Below, piece after piece: positions 6,044 through 14,879 of a stretch of 34,451 bases of DNA. Source of the stretch: Patescibacteria group bacterium (GTDB taxonomy: Bacteria > Patescibacteriota > Patescibacteriia > UBA9570 > JAHJKD01); assembly GCA_018822435.1 (NCBI GenBank), contig JAHJKD010000048.1, positions 1-34,451 on the forward strand. Reading direction: 5' to 3'. Within the stretch, counting starts at the first letter, position 1. Every line of letters starts with the position of its first letter. The translations under genes and the position numbers were made by a program. Below the pieces are notes generated by a model. The model did not search any database, had not been told where the DNA came from, and saw only the letters and a program-made list of their open reading frames with translations.

Positions 6044-7036
6044 ATGAAAAGCGTTGATGTTCAAAATTTAACCAGAAAATTCAAACTAAAGGGCGGGAAA
6101 AAAATTACCGCGGTTGATAATGTTTCTTTTTCGATTGAAGATGGAGAGATTTTTGGTTTTCTGGGACCGAATGGGGCAGGAAAATCTACAACAATAAATA
6201 TTCTAGCCACAATTGACAAGGCCACTTCCGGAGATGCGACCGTGAATCATTTTAGTGTTTCAAAAAATAAAGATGAAGTGAGAAAATCAATTGGCATTGT
6301 TTTTCAGGATTCTTCTCTTGATGACCGTCTCACTGCTTTGGAAAATCTCAAGTTCCATGCCTTATTATACGGTGTCAATAAAAATGATTTTGAAAAACGT
6401 GTAAATGAAGTCATGAAATTAGTGGATTTATGGGAAAGAAGAAATACGATCGTAAAGAATTTTTCCGGCGGCATGAAAAGAAGGCTGGAAATTGCCCGCG
6501 GCCTGATCCACTATCCCAGCGTTTTGATTTTAGATGAACCAACAACGGGCCTTGACCCGCAAACAAGAAATTTATTGTGGGAATATTTGTTTAAAATCAA
6601 GAAAGAGAGAGACATGACCATAATGATGACCACGCATTATATGGAAGAGGCAGAAAATTGCGACCGGATCGGAATTATTGATCGGGGCAAATTAGTCGCC
6701 TTAGAAACACCGGCAAAATTGAAACATGATATGGGGGGAGACCTAATTAGATTAAAATCTGATGATGTCAGTGCCCTTAAAAAAGAATTGAAAGAAAAAT
6801 TTAATTTGGAGACAGAAAAATATAAAGAGTTTCAGCAAATAAAAGTAGTGCGGGGAGAAGAATTTTTACCGGAATTATTAAAAAAGCTGGATACGAAAAT
6901 AAAAGCAGTGGAATTGCGGGAGCCGAACCTTGATGACGTATTCTTAAGCCTGACCGGCCATGAAATCAGAGACGAAAAAGCCTCTGACCATGAAAAAATG
7001 GCCTCACACATCGGGCCGGGAAGGGGGCGGCATTAA
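6044..7036 (+). CDS. ABC-2 type exporter, ATP-binding subunit (DrrA-like)
   Basis: 330 residues. Motifs in order: Walker A GPNGAGKST (41-49), Q-loop VFQDSS (Q88), signature FSGGMKRR (140-147), Walker B LILDEP (161-166), D-loop GLD, and H-loop H198. The region after about 230 (EPNLDDVFLSLTGHEIRD) is the C-terminal extension seen in the daunorubicin-resistance (DrrA) group. It would power export by the permease that starts 1 nt after its stop. Substrates of this group range from antibiotics to glycolipids and polysaccharides; nothing here selects one. The last 20 residues are His- and charge-rich and lie outside the usual domain. Confidence 0.9.
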   Translation: MKSVDVQNLTRKFKLKGGKKITAVDNVSFSIEDGEIFGFLGPNGAGKSTTINILATIDKATSGDATVNHFSVSKNKDEVRKSIGIVFQDSSLDDRLTALENLKFHALLYGVNKNDFEKRVNEVMKLVDLWERRNTIVKNFSGGMKRRLEIARGLIHYPSVLILDEPTTGLDPQTRNLLWEYLFKIKKERDMTIMMTTHYMEEAENCDRIGIIDRGKLVALETPAKLKHDMGGDLIRLKSDDVSALKKELKEKFNLETEKYKEFQQIKVVRGEEFLPELLKKLDTKIKAVELREPNLDDVFLSLTGHEIRDEKASDHEKMASHIGPGRGRH

Positions 7037-7037
7037 T

Positions 7038-7823
7038 ATGATGAAAGTAATTAGTACAATATATATAATTTGGCGCCGGGAAATTATCCGATATTGGCGG
7101 GATAAGGCCAGAATAGTTTCTAGTTTGATCCAGCCAGTTATGTTTTTGATAATTTTTGGGGCTGGCTTCCAGCAAACACTTGCTTCCAGCGACTTGCCGG
7201 TTGATTATATCCAGTTCATGTATCCGGGAATTATTGCCATGGGTATTATGGGCGTGGCTATGTTTTCCACCATTTCAACGGTCTGGGACCGGGAATTCGG
7301 ATTTTTAAAAGAAATATTAGTGGCTCCGGTAGGACGAAGTTCGATTGCCCTCGGAAAAACTATTGGCGCTACAACAATTGCTACCCTGCAGGCGGTAATT
7401 TTACTTCTCATATCCCCTCTTATTGGCGTTACCCTGACTTTCACTGGTTATATTCAGATTATTTTCCTGATGGTTTTGCTTGGCATGGCTTTATCTGGCC
7501 TGGGCTTGTTTATTGCTTCCCTTATGAAAACTACAGAATCTTTTGGCTTGCTCATGCAACTTCTAATATTCCCGATGTTTTTTGTTTCCGGAGCCTTCTT
7601 TCCTCTTACAAATGTGCCTGATTGGCTAGGATGGATCGCAAGAATTAATCCCCTTACTTACGGGGTGGATGCATTTCGGCAAGTGATGCTTCATGGCCAG
7701 ATAGACCAGAGTTTATTGGACAGCATTTCCCTTTATCCGATATATGTTGATGTGATGTTTTTATTCGGATTTTTGATTGTAATGATATTATTAGCCGTAC
7801 TTGCCTTTAATAAACGCAATTGA
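7038..7823 (+). CDS. ABC-2 type exporter, permease subunit
   Basis: 261 residues from ATG 7038 (the second ATG at 7041 is equally possible). I prefer this to the in-frame ATG at 6960, which would overlap the ATPase gene by 77 nt. AAGGGGG at 7021-7027 may act as ribosome-binding site. About six membrane helices are visible (roughly 27-45, 60-80, 108-130, 138-160, 170-190, 236-256). Conserved ABC-2 features include EILVAPVGRSSIALGK (92-107), before the third helix, and NPLTYGVDAFRQ (204-215). It forms the membrane channel for the preceding ATPase. Confidence 0.88.
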   Translation: MMKVISTIYIIWRREIIRYWRDKARIVSSLIQPVMFLIIFGAGFQQTLASSDLPVDYIQFMYPGIIAMGIMGVAMFSTISTVWDREFGFLKEILVAPVGRSSIALGKTIGATTIATLQAVILLLISPLIGVTLTFTGYIQIIFLMVLLGMALSGLGLFIASLMKTTESFGLLMQLLIFPMFFVSGAFFPLTNVPDWLGWIARINPLTYGVDAFRQVMLHGQIDQSLLDSISLYPIYVDVMFLFGFLIVMILLAVLAFNKRN

Positions 7824-7829
7824 TATATT
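7801..7829 (+). promoter_or_regulatory. Leaderless promoter of pdxST
   Basis: TTGCCT (7801-7806), exact 17-bp spacer, TATATT (7824-7829), then 6 nt to the pdxS ATG, so transcription would begin at the start codon. It overlaps the 3' end of the permease gene, allowing pdxST to be expressed apart from the exporter. No Shine-Dalgarno precedes pdxS. Confidence 0.55.
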
Positions 7830-7835
7830 AATCCC

Positions 7836-8720
7836 ATGAAAGAAGAGAAAAAAGCAACATTTAAAGTAAAGGCTGGCCTGGCACAGATGTTAAAAGGCGG
7901 TGTTATTATGGATGTAGTAACGCCAGAGCAAGCCAAGATCGCAGAAAATGCCGGTGCCTGCGCTGTTATGGCTTTAGAAAGAGTCCCGTCTGACATAAGA
8001 AAAGACGGCGGAGTGGCCCGGATGTCAGATCCCAAAATGATCAAAGGCATAATGAAAGCAGTTACTATTCCGGTTATGGCTAAAGTCCGGATCGGCCATT
8101 TTGTAGAAGCCCAAATATTAGAAGCTTTGGGCGTGGATTATATTGATGAGTCAGAAGTTTTGACTCCGGCTGATTATGACGCCCATATTGATAAAACTAA
8201 ATTTAACGTGCCGTTTGTATGCGGCTGCAGAAATCTAGGTGAAGCCCTAAGAAGAATTTACGAAGGAGCAGCCATGATCCGCACTAAAGGCGAGGCCGGG
8301 ACCGGAAATATTGTAGAAGCAGTTAAACATATTAAAACAGTAAACGAAGAGATAGAGATACTAAAAAAATTAGATGCCAAAAAAGTGGAGATGGCAGCCA
8401 ATGAATTCAGAGTGCCAGATTCTTTACTTCGAGAAACAAAAAAATTAGGGCGGCTTCCAGTGGTGAATTTTGCGGCCGGTGGCATTGCTACGCCGGCAGA
8501 CGCAGCTCTTTGCATGCAACTGGGCGTTGACGGTGTGTTTGTAGGCAGCGGCATATTTAAATCTAAAAATCCGGAAAAAAGAGCTAAAGCGATTGTCGAG
8601 GCAGTTACTAATTATAATGACGCTAAAAAATTAGCAGAAGTGTCTGAAGATCTGGGTGAAGCCATGGCGGGCATAGAAATGGCAGAAATAGACATTAAAT
8701 TATCAGAAAGAGGCGTATGA
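7836..8720 (+). CDS. pdxS: Pyridoxal 5'-phosphate synthase, lyase subunit PdxS
   Basis: 294 residues, the usual length. PdxS condenses ribose 5-phosphate, glyceraldehyde 3-phosphate and ammonia (from PdxT) to PLP. By comparison with the Bacillus enzyme the key residues are present: D26 (GGVIMDV), K83 (VMAKVRIGH), which binds ribose phosphate, and K151 in [10 protein letters not shown]. The phosphate-site strings [16 protein letters not shown] and [11 protein letters not shown] are intact. Its stop overlaps the pdxT start by 4 nt (ATGA), as expected for a 12+12 complex made at equal ratio. PLP made here could serve the aminotransferase at 28336-29490. Confidence 0.97.
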   Translation: MKEEKKATFKVKAGLAQMLKGGVIMDVVTPEQAKIAENAGACAVMALERVPSDIRKDGGVARMSDPKMIKGIMKAVTIPVMAKVRIGHFVEAQILEALGVDYIDESEVLTPADYDAHIDKTKFNVPFVCGCRNLGEALRRIYEGAAMIRTKGEAGTGNIVEAVKHIKTVNEEIEILKKLDAKKVEMAANEFRVPDSLLRETKKLGRLPVVNFAAGGIATPADAALCMQLGVDGVFVGSGIFKSKNPEKRAKAIVEAVTNYNDAKKLAEVSEDLGEAMAGIEMAEIDIKLSERGV

Positions 8721-9271
8721 TCGGCGTTTTAGCCTTACAAGGAGCATTTGCTGAACATGTTAAGATTTTAGATAAGTTGGGATATCCTCATAAGGAAGTA
8801 AGAACTAAAAGAGACCTTGTTGGTGTTGATGGCCTTATTATTCCTGGTGGAGAAAGCACGACCATTGGAAAATTATTAGAATGGGAAGATTTGGCTGATG
8901 AAATTAAAAAAAGAGCTGGTAAAGATTTAGCTATCTGGGGCATATGCGCCGGTTTAATATTAATTGCCAAAGAGGTAGATAGTGATTACTCCCTAAAGCT
9001 CTTAGATGTGAATGTCAAAAGAAATGCTTATGGACGGCAGCTGCATTCTTTTACCTCTTCCCTCTCTTCAAAAAAATTTAATAATTTAGAAGGGGTATTT
9101 ATTCGGGCGCCGAAAATTATCTCTACAGGAAAAGACGTTGAAGTTTTAACTGAATATAAAAAAGAGCCTGTCTTAGTGCGACAGGGCAATATTTTGGGAT
9201 CTACTTTTCATCCCGAATTAACAGAAGACACCCGGGTGCATGAATATTTTTATGAATTGGCCTCCTCTTGA
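8717..9271 (+). CDS. pdxT: Pyridoxal 5'-phosphate synthase, glutaminase subunit PdxT
   Basis: 184 residues, class I glutamine amidotransferase of the PdxT type, which hydrolyses glutamine and channels ammonia to PdxS. The catalytic triad is visible: C77 in GICAGL, and H165 and E167 in FHPEL. The family motif [12 protein letters not shown] (43-54) and [10 protein letters not shown] at the start are intact. The gene is coupled to pdxS by a 4-nt overlap. Its 3' end runs 22 nt into the convergent ATPase gene, with no terminator between them. Confidence 0.96.
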   Translation: MIGVLALQGAFAEHVKILDKLGYPHKEVRTKRDLVGVDGLIIPGGESTTIGKLLEWEDLADEIKKRAGKDLAIWGICAGLILIAKEVDSDYSLKLLDVNVKRNAYGRQLHSFTSSLSSKKFNNLEGVFIRAPKIISTGKDVEVLTEYKKEPVLVRQGNILGSTFHPELTEDTRVHEYFYELASS

Positions 9272-9942
9272 AACCGGCCATCGAGCATTTTTAGTTTCCG
9301 ATGCGCCCGAGCACCGATAACAGGATCATGAGTGACCACAATTAGAGTGGTTTTTTCTTTATTATTAATTTCCTCTAAGATATCCATGATCATGGCGCCT
9401 GATTTTGAATCCACGTCCCCGGTTGGTTCATCAGCTAATATTATTTTAGGATTATTAGCCAGAGATCGGGCAATAGCCACCCGCTGTCTTTCTCCGCCAG
9501 ACATTTTTGTGGGCATAAAATCTGTTCTTTTGCCTAAATTCATTTTTTTAAGCAGTACTTCCGCCTTTTTTTTCTTATCCTTGCCCTTACCCCTGGCTTC
9601 AAACATGGGAATAAGCACGTTTTCTTTAGCGGTTAATGTCGGGATAAGATTATGAAGTTGGAATATGAAGCCGATTGTTTTAGAGCGGAATTTAGCCAGA
9701 TTTTTAACGTCAGCCAGATTATGCTTGTTTATAAATATTTCTCCGCTAGTGGGACGGTCTAAAGCACCGATCATATTAAGTAAAGTAGATTTTCCTGAAC
9801 CAGATGGTCCCATTATGGAAATATACTCACCTTCTTTGATCGTCAGATTAATACCATTTAAAGCTTTTACTCGTCCTTCTTCGAATTCTTTGGACAGGTT
9901 CTTGATCTGGACCATTAAATTGGAGCAATTATAATTATTCAT
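9250..9942 (-). CDS. MacB/LolD-type ABC transporter ATP-binding protein
   Basis: 230 residues. Walker A GPSGSGKST (45-53), Q95, signature MSGGERQR (147-154), Walker B IILADEP (167-173) and H205. The D-loop reads TGDVD where most of the family has TGNLD. These type VII ABC systems do not form a classic channel but drive movement of envelope proteins. Its start overlaps the permease gene by 8 nt. Starting at M10 is an alternative, and no ribosome-binding site separates the two. Being last in an operon with a cell-wall carboxypeptidase suggests an envelope role. Confidence 0.9.
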   Translation of the reverse strand: MNNYNCSNLMVQIKNLSKEFEEGRVKALNGINLTIKEGEYISIMGPSGSGKSTLLNMIGALDRPTSGEIFINKHNLADVKNLAKFRSKTIGFIFQLHNLIPTLTAKENVLIPMFEARGKGKDKKKKAEVLLKKMNLGKRTDFMPTKMSGGERQRVAIARSLANNPKIILADEPTGDVDSKSGAMIMDILEEINNKEKTTLIVVTHDPVIGARAHRKLKMLDGRFQEEANS

Positions 9943-11059
9943 ATCTTAATGCTTCTAATGGTGAAAGGCGTGAGGCTTTCCAGGCGGGATACAGCCCGCC
10001 GACCATGCCAACCAATACCGCCACAATAATGGCTTTCAGATAAGTAGTATATTCAAAATAAGAGGGATTTAAGAAACCTTCAGCAATGTCAGAGAACATT
10101 AGCAACCGGACAGCACCGGCACCCATGCCGCAGCCGATAATGATAGCGATCAGGGCGATCAATAATGTCTCGCATAAAATCATAAGGAGAACCCGGCTTT
10201 TTTTCCAGCCTACGGCCCGGAGAACGCCGATTTCCCGGGTCCGTTCGGAAACAGACATAACCATCGTGTTCATGACGCCGATGCCGCCGATGATGATGGC
10301 TAATATACCGATCATCCAGGTGCCGGCATCCATAATTTTAATACCCTGGTCAACGGCATCAAAATCATCAATATCAATAATTGACACCAATTCTTCATTA
10401 GAGTCATCTTCAATCATTTGGGCGATCTCCTCTACATTATAATTTTCCGCTATTTTCACGAATAATAAATTTACTGTATCTTCCAGATCCTGGAGTTTTT
10501 GGGCATTGGCCAGGGGCATCATGGTGCCGCCGTCCTGAAAGGCTGTTCCTGTTTCATATATGCCGACTATTTCATAATCATTTTCATTAAGATTAATAGT
10601 ATCGCCGATCTTTTTATCATAATTTTTTGAAGCAACTTTGCCGATGATCACCTCGTCTTCAGCATCATCTTCAAAGGCGCGGCCTTCGATCAGGTTGACT
10701 CCGCCCAATTCCAGTTTTTCCTTTTTAAGCCCGAAGGAAAAAAAGTATGGATTATTGTTGAAGGGCACCATATAAATGAGCAGGCCGGCCGAATCCTGGA
10801 TACCAGGCATCTCATTTACCATATTTATCTGTTCTTCTTTAATATAACTGACAATCACATCGGCACTGCCGGCCTTGGCGACCGTAAAATCGAAATCACC
10901 CTGTTTGATAAAGGTGTCTTCGATCATTTTTGACGCATTTTCCATAACTAAATTTAGGGCCACAATAGTGGCAATACCAATGGAAATTCCGACCACGGCC
11001 AGAACAGTCCTTGTTTTGTGACGGGATAGGTTTTTTAAGATGAGAAGGAAAAACCTCAT
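9935..11059 (-). CDS. MacB-like ABC transporter permease (MacB_PCD-FtsX)
   Basis: 374 residues with the MacB layout: helix 1 at about 18-38, a large extracytoplasmic domain (about 40-245) that includes GVNLIEGRAFEDDAEDEVII, and three C-terminal helices (about 248-270, 293-318, 341-361) of the FtsX domain. The coupling segment SERTREIGVLRAVGW (271-285) and the ending PAWKASRLSPLEALRYE are diagnostic. It pairs with the following ATPase (8-nt overlap). The preceding small membrane protein overlaps by 1 nt, so it may be an accessory subunit. Confidence 0.92.
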   Translation of the reverse strand: MRFFLLILKNLSRHKTRTVLAVVGISIGIATIVALNLVMENASKMIEDTFIKQGDFDFTVAKAGSADVIVSYIKEEQINMVNEMPGIQDSAGLLIYMVPFNNNPYFFSFGLKKEKLELGGVNLIEGRAFEDDAEDEVIIGKVASKNYDKKIGDTINLNENDYEIVGIYETGTAFQDGGTMMPLANAQKLQDLEDTVNLLFVKIAENYNVEEIAQMIEDDSNEELVSIIDIDDFDAVDQGIKIMDAGTWMIGILAIIIGGIGVMNTMVMSVSERTREIGVLRAVGWKKSRVLLMILCETLLIALIAIIIGCGMGAGAVRLLMFSDIAEGFLNPSYFEYTTYLKAIIVAVLVGMVGGLYPAWKASRLSPLEALRYE

Positions 11060-11409
11060 TATTTAATAGTTTGAGCCAATAATATCAGATTGGCGACTAC
11101 AACCAGGAAAAATACAATGGCTGCTAAAATAGCTGCCAAATAAAGGCTGGCTTTTTTTATATCATTTTGGATTAAAAAATATACGGGAAGCCCGAATACA
11201 AGAACACCGCAAACAGCGGCTGACAATACGAATAATATCAACATGAAAATAAAGAAAAAGAAATTCGGACCGTCTACCGGGGCAAATGATGTCTCTCCGG
11301 CAAGGATAAAAAATATAGCAATTACCCCACAATATGTAATCACGAGAACTGACGATGCAATCCCTGCCAAAATTGGCTTTTCAATTAATTTTTTTACATG
11401 GTGTTTCAT
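11059..11409 (-). CDS. Small three-helix membrane protein
   Basis: 116 residues, with hydrophobic segments at about 12-36, 50-80 and 88-112 and short polar links; a Phe-rich run NFFFFIFMLILF opens the second. No family is recognised. It sits between the D-Ala-D-Ala carboxypeptidase (17-nt gap) and the MacB-like permease (TAATG-type 1-nt overlap), so it is made with the transporter and may be an accessory subunit. That is inference from position only. Confidence 0.65.
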   Translation of the reverse strand: MKHHVKKLIEKPILAGIASSVLVITYCGVIAIFFILAGETSFAPVDGPNFFFFIFMLILFVLSAAVCGVLVFGLPVYFLIQNDIKKASLYLAAILAAIVFFLVVVANLILLAQTIK

Positions 11410-11426
11410 ACGGGATATATTATATA

Positions 11427-12707
11427 CTACCAGTCATAATTATCAAATGCCCATTTAGTCAGGTCATATACTTCATTAGCACTGTCAGCATAACTAGGGT
11501 TACCTAAAATTACGACAATTACTTCTTCGTCCCCTTGCCTGGCTTTGACCATCAGGCAAAACATGGCTTCATAAGTAAAGCCTGTTTTTGTGCCAAGAAC
11601 GTAAAGATCACGGTATAGGAGTTTGTTCTGATTAGTTATACCGTGCCATTCGCCCGTGTTTTGCGTCCAAAATTCATAATATTTAGTAGTAGAAGCCTGC
11701 AAAATATCCATCTCTTTCAGGGCTTTTTTTGCGAGCTTGGCATATTCATGGGCAGTGGACATATTATTTTGGTCCAGGCCGCTGGGTTCGACAAATTGGG
11801 TATCGGATAAATTCCAGTCCCGGGCTTTTTCGTTCATCTTGGCAACAAAATCCTGATCAGAATATCCAGTTGTTTTAGATAACGCAACCGCCGCATTGTT
11901 AGCTGAGCCAACTAGAGTGGTATAAAATAAATCTTGCACTTTCATAGTTTCACCATCGTCCACATAGAGACATACGCATTCACGGTTACAGGAAGAACTG
12001 TAAGTAACCGTATCCTGCATATTTTTGCCTGAATCCAAAAATATCTGGGCGGTCATTAATTTTGTCAGTGATGCAATGGACCGTTTTTGATCCTTGTTTT
12101 TATCGAATAATACAGCGCCGCTCTTGGCGTCTATCACAACAGCCGAACCGGCATCAAGGCCGTAATAAAAATCAGAATAATCGCTTTCTTTTCTTGGCTC
12201 TTGTTTTTTCTTGCGGCTTTGTAAGACCGTCAATCGCACAAAAGGGAAATAAATATCTGCATAAGCGATTTTTTTATCAGTATCTAGCCGGGTGTCTAGT
12301 TTACGCCATTTTCTTCCTGATCGGTCGTAATAAGCAACAGTTTTTTTCTTATTTTTCTTTGATTTGTATTTTAAGGCGACATGAACAGGCTTTTCTAGCA
12401 TGCCATCTTGGTTGGAATTGATCTGGAGCCGTAATGAGGGCCCGATCATTTTCTTTTTTGTTCGATTTTGGAGTTTTTTTGGTGGTTTTTTAAGGCGAAC
12501 CTTGAATGCTTCATTGAAAGTACCGGCGGGGATGCCCACGCTCATACGTTTGGTAGAAAGCGTAATCCCCTTTTCCTGGGCCGTATATTCGTCAACGATG
12601 GCCGAAGCCTTGGTAATTGCTATTGTTTTTGTAGAAGCAAAAGAACTTTGGGGAAATAAAAAGACTAATAATAAGCACGCTAGTGGTACAAATTTTAGAA
12701 ATTTCAT
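11427..12707 (-). CDS. D-alanyl-D-alanine carboxypeptidase (peptidase S11) with an N-terminal accessory module
   Basis: 426 residues. Signal peptide 1-24 (cleavage near SSFA-S). Residues about 54-163 form an extra module (SVGIPAGTFNEAFKVRLKK, then KWRKLDT and a beta-rich end) that also occurs twice in the RlpA-like protein at 31729-32841. The S11 penicillin-binding catalytic domain follows from about 182: SLTK (S213-K216, nucleophile and base), SAN (268-270) and KTG (374-376). It trims the terminal D-Ala of peptidoglycan stem peptides outside the membrane. The C-terminal domain typical of PBP5 seems absent; the protein ends soon after the catalytic domain, with no C-terminal anchor. It lies between the TSP3-like gene and the MacB-like genes. 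Confidence 0.93.
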   Translation of the reverse strand: MKFLKFVPLACLLLVFLFPQSSFASTKTIAITKASAIVDEYTAQEKGITLSTKRMSVGIPAGTFNEAFKVRLKKPPKKLQNRTKKKMIGPSLRLQINSNQDGMLEKPVHVALKYKSKKNKKKTVAYYDRSGRKWRKLDTRLDTDKKIAYADIYFPFVRLTVLQSRKKKQEPRKESDYSDFYYGLDAGSAVVIDAKSGAVLFDKNKDQKRSIASLTKLMTAQIFLDSGKNMQDTVTYSSSCNRECVCLYVDDGETMKVQDLFYTTLVGSANNAAVALSKTTGYSDQDFVAKMNEKARDWNLSDTQFVEPSGLDQNNMSTAHEYAKLAKKALKEMDILQASTTKYYEFWTQNTGEWHGITNQNKLLYRDLYVLGTKTGFTYEAMFCLMVKARQGDEEVIVVILGNPSYADSANEVYDLTKWAFDNYDW

Positions 12708-12714
12708 TTATATA

Positions 12715-13275
12715 TTATTTAAGTTTTCCCGGACCCATGGGATCAAAGCCATTTTTAACTTCTTCACCGTCATTAAAACCGTCCCCATCTGAATCTTTTT
12801 TATTTGGATCAGAACCGTATTTTTCTTCTTCTAAATCTGTAAGTCCGTCTTTATCTGTATCAATAATAACAATCTCTTCGTTAACTGGCCCTTCTTCTAT
12901 TACTTCAACTGCCTCTGGCTGAGCGCCACTATCTTTTGTTAAAGTAAGATAAAGCCAAATACCTCCGCCTACCAGGCCGGCAATTACTAGAACAGCAATA
13001 ATAATTAGTATTAATTTTTGCACAGTCGATAATTTTTCCCTTTTAAAAAGCTCATCTTGCTCTTTTGGAGTAAGAATAGTTTGCTGCATGGTTGGAGCTT
13101 GTTGAGGGGCCCCTCCTGGAGCAGCCTTTGACTCTGTTTCTGAGAAAATATCAACAGCATCTGCTTGTGGTTGCTGGGGTTCAGCCTGGGGAGCTTGTTC
13201 TGGTTGAGGCGGCTGAGGAGCAGGTTGAATAGGTTGTTGAGGTTGATTTGGTTGCATAGGCATTTTATCAGCCAT
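12715..13275 (-). CDS. Membrane protein with cytoplasmic Pro/Gln-rich tail and two calcium-binding (TSP3-like) repeats
   Basis: 186 residues. Residues 6-40 are a Pro/Gln tract with QPAPQPPQPEQ, presumably cytoplasmic and disordered. One membrane helix (87-111, LILIIIAVLVIAGLVGGGIW) is followed outside by two near-identical 19-residue repeats: DTDKDGLTDLEEEKYGSDP (139-157) and DSDGDGFNDGEEVKNGFDP (161-179). The DxDxDGxxDxxE pattern is the calcium-binding thrombospondin type-3-like motif, common in surface proteins. It is the first gene of the operon, 7 nt before the carboxypeptidase. The partner is unknown. Confidence 0.75.
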   Translation of the reverse strand: MADKMPMQPNQPQQPIQPAPQPPQPEQAPQAEPQQPQADAVDIFSETESKAAPGGAPQQAPTMQQTILTPKEQDELFKREKLSTVQKLILIIIAVLVIAGLVGGGIWLYLTLTKDSGAQPEAVEVIEEGPVNEEIVIIDTDKDGLTDLEEEKYGSDPNKKDSDGDGFNDGEEVKNGFDPMGPGKLK

Positions 13276-13293
13276 ATTTTTTGTTTAATTTTC

Positions 13294-13323
13294 TTGTCTA
13301 TAATATACCATATGTGTTATAAT
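13294..13323 (+). promoter_or_regulatory. Leaderless promoter of the histidine kinase
   Basis: TTGTCT (13294-13299), 18-bp spacer, TATAAT (13318-13323), 8 nt before the ATG at 13332. The start site would fall 1-2 nt before the initiation codon. TATTAT on the opposite strand (13301-13306) may serve the divergent operon. Confidence 0.6.
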
Positions 13324-13331
13324 TTTTCTAT

Positions 13332-14879
13332 ATGAAGGGATTTTTCCAGTTCCTAAGGGACATAAAAATCAAATACAAACTAGGTTTGATTTTCGCGGTC
13401 ATGATTTATATTACTGTAAATTCATGGTTTTTAAGCTTTACTTCCATATCCGATGTACAAGATAGCTTTTTGAAATTATCGAATGAGGCTATTCCCACGC
13501 TAGAAGCGACGATCTCAATGAAAGATAATATTGAACGATCTTACATAGCGGCTTATGATTATATTTTAACCGGAAATCAAGATAGCAAACAACGATACGA
13601 AGATCGATTTAAAGATGCTATTTCTAATGAACTAGATTTGTTTGAAGTAGGTTTTACTGAAGAGGATTTTGAATTTACTCAGGATTTTAACGACCAACTT
13701 ATTTCGGTAAATAATAATTTAGACGCATTAGTGGCCGAATACGAGAAAGATCCTAATGCCCATCATACCGCCGGATTGGATGCGAAATTAAATGAGGCGA
13801 ATGAAGCTAAAAATACTTTCTTGGGTTTTGTGGATAATGAAATATCCCGAAAAGTTACAGAAGAAATTGATTCTGCCAACTCTCAAATTGAAAAGACAGC
13901 CAATCGGATTACTCTATATTTAATAATCGTTTTGGCTGCGACTGTATTAATTATTATATTCCTGATCATCTTCTTATCTTCAAATATTACCCGGCCGATC
14001 AATAAACTTATTAAAGCGGCCGAATTATTTGGTAAAGGTGATTTTATTCAGGTTGAGGTGAAAAGAAATGATGAATTAGGCGTTTTCGCGAATACCTTTA
14101 ATAAGATGGCAGTTGACATTGATAAAACCCAGAAGGCATTAGCCAGGGAATTAGAAAAAACAAAAGAGTTGGACGCCATGAAATCTGAGTTTGTTTCTTT
14201 TGCCGCCCATCAACTACGCACCCCGATGTCTGGTGTGCGATGGACCATAGATATGTTTGAGTCAGGAGATTTAGGAAAAATGACAGCTGAACAAAATAAA
14301 TTCTTGGGCCGGGCTAAAGAAAATACAGACAGAATGGTTAAATTAATTGATTCTTTGCTGCGTATTACGGAAATTGAACAGCAAGAATTTCAATATGATT
14401 TTAAAAAAGTTGATTATCTTAAAATTGTAAAAGAAGTAATAGCAGAATTAGCGAATCAATCTGAAAAACGAGAAATTAAAGTAAGTGTGCAGATGGAAAA
14501 GGGCTTAAAAACCGAATTAACTCTGGATGCGGAGAAAATAAAAATGTTACTTTCCAATTTAATTGATAATGCCATTAAATATTCGCATCCAAAAGGTGAA
14601 GTGATTATTACTCTTGAAAAAAATGGGAATTTTTTACTGACAAAAGTTATTGATGAAGGCCTGGGCATTCCAGAAGCGGCAAAAAAGAAGATATTTACTA
14701 AGTTTTTTCGAGCTGACAACATATTAAAATACGAAACCCAGGGAGCTGGCCTGGGTGTTTATATTGCCAAAGATATTGTGGATAAACATCATGGCAATAT
14801 TGGGTTTGAATCAGAAGAAAATAAAGGGACGACTTTTTACTTTACTTTACCTTATGTTCGCAAAACGAAAACGGGTTAA
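13332..14879 (+). CDS. Membrane sensor histidine kinase (four-helix sensor, HAMP, HisKA, HATPase)
   Basis: 515 residues. Helix 1 at about 18-37, an extracytoplasmic helical sensor (about 40-190, four-helix-bundle type with NEAIPTLEATISMKDNIERS, read in pieces around the conserved helix), helix 2 at 192-215, and HAMP at about 217-268 (ITRPINKLIKAAELFGKGDF). HisKA follows with H293 in the H-box FAAHQLRTPMSG. ATPase motifs: N-box NLIDNAIKYS (N413), G1 DEGLGIP (441-447), F-box FTKFFR (455-460) and G2 GAGLGVYIAK (471-480). All catalytic residues are present. No response regulator is adjacent; the receiver protein at 32844-33251 is 18 kb away. Its last 38 nt overlap the convergent gene. Confidence 0.93.
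   Translation: MKGFFQFLRDIKIKYKLGLIFAVMIYITVNSWFLSFTSISDVQDSFLKLSNEAIPTLEATISMKDNIERSYIAAYDYILTGNQDSKQRYEDRFKDAISNELDLFEVGFTEEDFEFTQDFNDQLISVNNNLDALVAEYEKDPNAHHTAGLDAKLNEANEAKNTFLGFVDNEISRKVTEEIDSANSQIEKTANRITLYLIIVLAATVLIIIFLIIFLSSNITRPINKLIKAAELFGKGDFIQVEVKRNDELGVFANTFNKMAVDIDKTQKALARELEKTKELDAMKSEFVSFAAHQLRTPMSGVRWTIDMFESGDLGKMTAEQNKFLGRAKENTDRMVKLIDSLLRITEIEQQEFQYDFKKVDYLKIVKEVIAELANQSEKREIKVSVQMEKGLKTELTLDAEKIKMLLSNLIDNAIKYSHPKGEVIITLEKNGNFLLTKVIDEGLGIPEAAKKKIFTKFFRADNILKYETQGAGLGVYIAKDIVDKHHGNIGFESEENKGTTFYFTLPYVRKTKTG

Noticed and set aside
6960-7037. 26-residue N-terminal extension of the ABC permease
   Set aside because: It would lie inside the ATPase gene in another frame. ATG 7038 follows the ATPase stop directly and gives a normal permease length.
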